Part shown: positions 40,123-43,809 of the stretch, one piece after another
Layout: each line of letters opens with the position of its first letter
How positions within the stretch are numbered: position 1 is the first letter of the stretch
From: Clostridia bacterium
Lineage (GTDB): Bacteria; Bacillota; Clostridia; Oscillospirales; Acutalibacteraceae
Length of the DNA: 43,809 bases
Direction: 5' to 3'
NCBI GenBank assembly: GCA_900755995.1
Contig: CAAEIM010000024.1
Coordinates: 1 to 43,809 of the forward strand
Notes under the pieces: generated by a model
The model's database searches: none
What the model was told of the DNA's origin: nothing
The model's input: only the letters and a program-made list of their open reading frames with translations
Position numbers and translations under genes: made by a program

Positions 40123-41298
40123 ATGAAGGAACTTGCACTTAAATACGGCTGTAACCCTAATCAGAAGCCCTCAAGAATTTTTATGAACGAGGGCGAGCTT
40201 CCTGTTGAGGTTCTCAACGGCAAGCCGGGTTATATTAACTTTCTTGATGCGTTCAACTCATGGCAGCTTGTGCGTGAGCTGAAGGCTGCAACAGGTCTGC
40301 CTGCGGCTGCGTCTTTTAAGCATGTAAGCCCTGCCGGCGCAGCGGTTGCCACAGAGCTTTCCGATACCCTAAAGAAGATTTATTTTGTTGATGATTTAGA
40401 GCTTTCGCCAATAGCTTCTGCCTATGCTGCTGCAAGAGGTGCAGACAGAATGTCATCATACGGCGACTGGGTTGCTCTTTCAGATACCTGCGATGTTCAG
40501 ACAGCCAAGCTTTTGCAGAGAGAAGTTTCCGACGGCATTATCGCACCGGATTATACAGACGAGGCTCTTGAGGTGCTCAAGTCAAAGCGCAAGGGCACAT
40601 ATAATATTGTAAAGATTGATCCGAACTATGTTCCTGCTCCTATTGAGCACAAGGATGTTTTCGGAATTACCTTTGAGCAGGGCAGAAACGAGCTCAAAAT
40701 TGATGAGGCTATGCTTCTTCAAAATATAGTTACAGAGAACAAGGAGCTTCCCAATGAGGCTAAGCGTGACCTTCTCATAGCTCTTATCACTCTTAAATAT
40801 ACTCAGTCAAACTCCGTTTGCTATGCAAAGGGCGGTCAGGCTATCGGCGTTGGCGCCGGTCAGCAGTCAAGAATCCACTGTACTCGTCTTGCAGGCAATA
40901 AGGCTGACATTTGGTTCTTAAGACAGCATCCGAAGGTTCTTAACCTCCCGTTTGTAGATAATATCCGCCGTCCTGACAGAGATAACACTATTGATGTATA
41001 TATTTCTGACGATTACGAGGACGTGCTTGCAGACGGCGTTTGGGAGCAGTTCTTCAAGACAAAGCCCGAACCTCTTACAAAGGAAGAGAAAAAGGAGTGG
41101 CTTGCAGGCTTTAGCGGAGTTTCACTCGGTTCTGACGCTTTCTTCCCATTCGGCGACAACATCGAAAGAGCAAAGCGTTCAGGCGTACAGTATGTGGCAC
41201 AGCCGGGCGGCTCTATCAGAGATGATAATGTAATTGATACCTGCAACAAGTACAATATGACTATGTCATTCACAGGCATCAGACTTTTCCACCATTGA
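40123..41298 (+). CDS. AICAR formyltransferase, stand-alone
   Basis: 391 residues containing only the transformylase part of PurH: LKYGCNPNQKPSRIF, the catalytic block SFKHVSPAGAAVA, and AGQQSRIHCTRLAG. The 200-residue cyclohydrolase (MGS-like) domain that begins bifunctional PurH is missing. The C-terminus (FFPFGDNIERA ... GGSIRDDNVIDTCN ... MTMSFTGIRLFHH) is the normal PurH end, so the gene is intact. It uses 10-formyl-THF to make FAICAR, which the preceding PurO cyclises. AAAGGATG precedes the start. Confidence 0.94.
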   Translation: MKELALKYGCNPNQKPSRIFMNEGELPVEVLNGKPGYINFLDAFNSWQLVRELKAATGLPAAASFKHVSPAGAAVATELSDTLKKIYFVDDLELSPIASAYAAARGADRMSSYGDWVALSDTCDVQTAKLLQREVSDGIIAPDYTDEALEVLKSKRKGTYNIVKIDPNYVPAPIEHKDVFGITFEQGRNELKIDEAMLLQNIVTENKELPNEAKRDLLIALITLKYTQSNSVCYAKGGQAIGVGAGQQSRIHCTRLAGNKADIWFLRQHPKVLNLPFVDNIRRPDRDNTIDVYISDDYEDVLADGVWEQFFKTKPEPLTKEEKKEWLAGFSGVSLGSDAFFPFGDNIERAKRSGVQYVAQPGGSIRDDNVIDTCNKYNMTMSFTGIRLFHH

Positions 41299-41314
41299 TT
41301 TGCGGGGTGATGAT

Positions 41315-42580
41315 ATGAATATTTTAATGATTGGCTCAGGCGGAAGGGAACACGCACTTATAAAAAAGCTGCTTGAAAGCCCAAAATGCACAAAGCTTTA
41401 CTGTGCACCCGGCAACGGCGGTATATCAAGAGATGCCGAAACCGTTAACATCGGCGTAATGGACAAGGTGGCTCTCGTTGATTTTGCAAAGGAAAAGAAC
41501 ATTGACCTTGCGTTCGTTGCTCCTGACGATCCTCTTGCAGCAGGTCTTGTAGATGCTTTTCAGGAGGCGGGCATCAGAGCCTTTGGTCCTAATGCAAATG
41601 CGGCTGTTATTGAAGCGTCAAAGGTATTTTCAAAGGATTTAATGAAAAAATACGGTATTCCAACCGCTAAGTACGAAACCTTTGACAGCGCAGAAAAAGC
41701 TGTTGAGTATTTAAAGTCTGAAAACACCGCTCCGATTGTAGTTAAGGCAGACGGTCTTGCACTTGGCAAGGGTGTAATTATTGCTCAGACGGTTGATGAG
41801 GCTGTAAATGCTGTTAAGTCAATTATGGAGGATAAGCAGTTTGGTGAATCGGGCAACAGAATAGTTATCGAGGAGTTTTTAACGGGTCCCGAGGTTTCTG
41901 TGCTTGCATTTACAGACGGAAAGTGCGTTAAGCCTATGGTAAGCTCTAAGGACCATAAGAGGGCTTACGATAATGACGAGGGACTTAACACAGGCGGAAT
42001 GGGCACAATCAGTCCTAACCCTTACTATACCGATGAAATAGCCAAGGAATGTATGGACACCATATTTGTTCCGACAATCAATGCTATGGTTGCCGAGGGC
42101 AGACCTTTTAAGGGTTGTCTTTACTTTGGACTTATGATTACTCCGAACGGCCCCAAGGTAATTGAGTACAACGCCCGTTTCGGCGACCCTGAGGCTCAGG
42201 TTGTACTGCCAAGACTGAAAACCGACCTTGTTGACATTTGCGAGGCTGTAATTGACGAAAAGCTCTCAGACCTTGAAATTGAATGGGACAACGGTGCGGC
42301 TGCGTGTGTTGTAATGGCAAGCGGCGGCTACCCTGTTGCATACAAAAAGGGCATTGAGATGTTTGGTATGGACGAAAACGGTCAGGTCGAGGGTGCAACC
42401 GTTTATCATGCCGGTACAAAGTATGAAAATGGCAAATTCTATACAAACGGTGGACGAGTTCTTGGAGTTACCGCAACTGCACCTACTCTTGACGAGGCTC
42501 TTGCAAAGGCATATGCGGCTGTTGATAAAATCAGCTTTGAGGGTATGCACTTCCGTCACGATATTGGAAAGACTAAGTGA
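41315..42580 (+). CDS. purD: Phosphoribosylamine-glycine ligase PurD
   Basis: 421 residues, ATP-grasp ligase making GAR from phosphoribosylamine and glycine. Blocks: MNILMIGSGGREHAL at the start, PNANAAVIEASKVFSKDLM, VVKADGLALGKGV, the lid region VSSKDHKRAYDNDEG and NTGGMGTISPNPYY, and EYNARFGDPEAQVVLPRL. The ATG at 41315 has GGGGTGAT upstream; a TTG at 41300 precedes that site. The next gene overlaps its stop codon by four bases. Confidence 0.96.
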   Translation: MNILMIGSGGREHALIKKLLESPKCTKLYCAPGNGGISRDAETVNIGVMDKVALVDFAKEKNIDLAFVAPDDPLAAGLVDAFQEAGIRAFGPNANAAVIEASKVFSKDLMKKYGIPTAKYETFDSAEKAVEYLKSENTAPIVVKADGLALGKGVIIAQTVDEAVNAVKSIMEDKQFGESGNRIVIEEFLTGPEVSVLAFTDGKCVKPMVSSKDHKRAYDNDEGLNTGGMGTISPNPYYTDEIAKECMDTIFVPTINAMVAEGRPFKGCLYFGLMITPNGPKVIEYNARFGDPEAQVVLPRLKTDLVDICEAVIDEKLSDLEIEWDNGAAACVVMASGGYPVAYKKGIEMFGMDENGQVEGATVYHAGTKYENGKFYTNGGRVLGVTATAPTLDEALAKAYAAVDKISFEGMHFRHDIGKTK

Positions 42581-42912
42581 TACAGATGTATAATATACAC
42601 ACTGTAAGCGGCTTTGAGGCTGCAAAAAAGCTGATGGACGAAAATCCTGACTGCTTAATTCTGGATGTGCGTGAGGAGGAGGAGTATGCAACGGGACACG
42701 CAGAAAATGCTCTGCTTTTTCCGGTTGACGATATTACCGCAGACCTTGCAAATGAGGTTATCCCCTTAAAAGACACTATGCTCGTTGTTTATTGCCGCAC
42801 AGGCAGCCGCAGCAGAATGGCAGCCGAAGAACTGAGCACACTCGGTTATACCAATATTTATGATATAGGCGGTCTTATCGGCTGGCCGTACGGCTTGGTT
42901 TTGGGACTGTAA
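42577..42912 (+). CDS. Rhodanese-like domain protein
   Basis: 111 residues forming a single rhodanese domain: CLILDVREEEEYATGHAENA, then the catalytic loop YCRTGSRS (persulfide-forming Cys) and IYDIGGLIGWPYGLV at the end. Such proteins carry sulfane sulfur. The GTG start overlaps the purD stop (GTGA), so it is translationally coupled to purD; an internal ATG at 42586 is an alternative start. The link to purine synthesis is unknown. Last gene of the operon. Confidence 0.92.
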   Translation: MIQMYNIHTVSGFEAAKKLMDENPDCLILDVREEEEYATGHAENALLFPVDDITADLANEVIPLKDTMLVVYCRTGSRSRMAAEELSTLGYTNIYDIGGLIGWPYGLVLGL

Positions 42913-42923
42913 AATATTATTCT
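42895..42923 (+). promoter_or_regulatory. Possible promoter of the riboswitch-mntP unit
   Basis: TTGGTT (42895-42900), a 17-base spacer and TATTCT (42918-42923), straddling the end of the rhodanese gene. Weak consensus, but well placed just before the riboswitch. Confidence 0.35.
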
Positions 42924-42929
42924 TATTAT

Positions 42930-43062
42930 TGTTATGAGGGAGTAATCGGTACACATTTGTGTATAGTATTATCGACACACTGGTGCGTTTGCACCCGGTA
43001 TTACTTTAAATGATGAGACTCACAGACAGCAAAATGTTGTCTGCGAGTCTTTTGTTTTTTCT
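42930..43062 (+). promoter_or_regulatory. Putative yybP-ykoY (manganese) riboswitch with terminator
   Basis: Contains the two conserved patches of the yybP-ykoY class: GGGAGTA at 42938-42944 and ATGATGAGACT at 43010-43020, with hairpins between them (ACACA with TGTGT near 42951-42962, GGTGC with GCACC near 42982-42995). The second patch runs into the terminator. The gene downstream is mntP, a classic target of this class in other bacteria. High manganese would be expected to stop termination and allow export. Not checked against a covariance model. Confidence 0.65.
43017..43060 (+). terminator. Riboswitch-linked terminator before mntP
   Basis: GACTC (43017-43021) pairs with GAGTC (43045-43049). 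Inside, CAGACAGCA pairs with TGTTGTCTG with one G-U; one A-C mismatch separates the two parts. A T-rich run follows to 43060. The stem includes the end of the conserved GAGACT patch, so metal binding could prevent it from forming. Confidence 0.8.
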
Positions 43063-43125
43063 ATAAAATATTGTACGGTGAATATGCATAAATTTATATG
43101 AAACATATTTTGGAGGACAGGATTT

Positions 43126-43686
43126 ATGAGCTTATTTGAGCTTTTTATTCTTGCAGTCAGCTTGTCAATGGACGCATTTGCGGTTTCGGTGTGCAAGGGA
43201 CTCTCACTTGGTAAAATTAAAACAAAGCATATGCTGATTGCAGGTGCGTGGTTTGGCGGATTTCAGGCGCTTATGCCGCTTATAGGCTATTTTATGGGCA
43301 GCTTTTTTGCTGACCTCATTGTGCAGTATGACCACTGGATAGCCTTTGTTCTGCTCGCATTTATCGGCGGAAATATGATTAAAGAAGCCTTTGAAAAGGA
43401 CGAAAAAGTTGACGGCGCTATGGACATAAAGTCAATGCTGCTGCTTGCAATAGCCACAAGCATTGACGCACTTGCAGTAGGCGTAACATTTGCATTTTTA
43501 AAGGTGCAGATTGTTCCCGCAGTATCGTTTATCGGCATTGTAACCTTTATTATTTCTGCAATCGGAGTAAAAATCGGCAGCCTTTTCGGTACAAAATACA
43601 AGTCAAAGGCTGAGCTTTTCGGAGGAATTGTGCTTATATTAATAGGTTTAAAAATACTGCTTGAGGGCATTGGAGTATTTTCTTAA
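43126..43686 (+). CDS. mntP: Manganese efflux pump MntP
   Basis: 186-residue membrane protein with six hydrophobic helices in two related halves (DUF204). The family signatures are SMDAFAVSVCKGL in helix 1 and TSIDALAVGVTFAF in helix 4, which carry the Asp residues needed for Mn2+ export, plus KIGSLFGTKYKSKAELFGGIVLILIG in shorter recognisable parts at the end. Length is usual. GGAGGACAGG precedes the ATG. The riboswitch-like leader supports the manganese assignment. Nothing recognisable lies in the last 120 bases after it. Confidence 0.94.
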   Translation: MSLFELFILAVSLSMDAFAVSVCKGLSLGKIKTKHMLIAGAWFGGFQALMPLIGYFMGSFFADLIVQYDHWIAFVLLAFIGGNMIKEAFEKDEKVDGAMDIKSMLLLAIATSIDALAVGVTFAFLKVQIVPAVSFIGIVTFIISAIGVKIGSLFGTKYKSKAELFGGIVLILIGLKILLEGIGVFS

Positions 43687-43809
43687 AAAAGTGAAGAATT
43701 TTAGAAAAAAGCGTAAATTCTCAAAGTAAATGCAACAGTACGAAAAGAGTGGCATTAAGCTTGAGAAATGCGTTGAATTAAGTGTGAGAAAAGTGTAGAA
43801 AAGTGAAAA

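Noticed and set aside
43687..43809. Possible terminator or small gene at the right end
   Set aside because: Only an AT-rich stretch with a weak GAATTT/AAATTC pairing; no T tract or open frame.
1..43809. CRISPR arrays, tRNA or rRNA genes, insertion sequences
   Set aside because: No spaced repeat arrays, cloverleaf or rRNA sequence, transposase gene or flanking target duplications were recognised.

Overview
The window looks like a chromosomal segment of a low-GC Gram-positive anaerobe, most likely a member of class Clostridia close to Ruminococcaceae/Oscillospiraceae. This placement is inferred from gene content and was not tested by a search. The pointers are a YtrA-type GntR regulator, a BofA-like protein, a DUF4364 protein, an Fe-S type PurF with a propeptide, a PurH activity split over two genes, AGGAGG-type ribosome binding sites, and type IV pilus genes with no outer-membrane secretin.

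Layout. 1-212: a GC-rich, highly folded intergenic element followed by a plus-strand terminator. 213-5388 (minus): trkA, trkH, a small DUF5658-like membrane protein and an ABC-F ATPase, probably one transcript. 5626-9047 (plus): a GntR/YtrA-type repressor with an ABC ATPase and a large ABC-2 permease, behind a promoter with a YtrA-like operator. 9207-9881 (plus): an AIM24/TIGR00266 protein. 10016-10639 (minus): a BofA-like protein and SecG. 10782-18417 (minus): pyrE, radC, uvrB and a type IIA topoisomerase pair (parE, parC), closely spaced.

18748-31791 (plus) is the most distinctive part: a type IV pilus locus. Two prepilins have their own promoters, and the second is followed by a strong terminator. 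An AT-rich palindrome of about 80 bp comes next. Then follow a PilM-PilN fusion, PilO, prepilin peptidase, PilB, PilT, PilC, an 869-residue pilin-like protein lacking Glu5 (candidate pilus tip), and two minor pilins, ending at a terminator. PilB extends and PilT retracts the fibre through PilC; PilM/N/O form the inner platform; PilD matures the prepilins.

31932-35563: a DUF4364 regulator-like gene (minus), then an NfeD-stomatin pair and a duplicated CmpB-type membrane protein (plus). 35604-42912 (plus): purine operon purE-purF-purM-purN-purO-AICAR transformylase-purD plus a rhodanese gene, behind a consensus promoter and a structured leader. 42930-43686: a putative yybP-ykoY manganese riboswitch with terminator upstream of mntP. 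No rRNA, tRNA, CRISPR array or insertion sequence was recognised.
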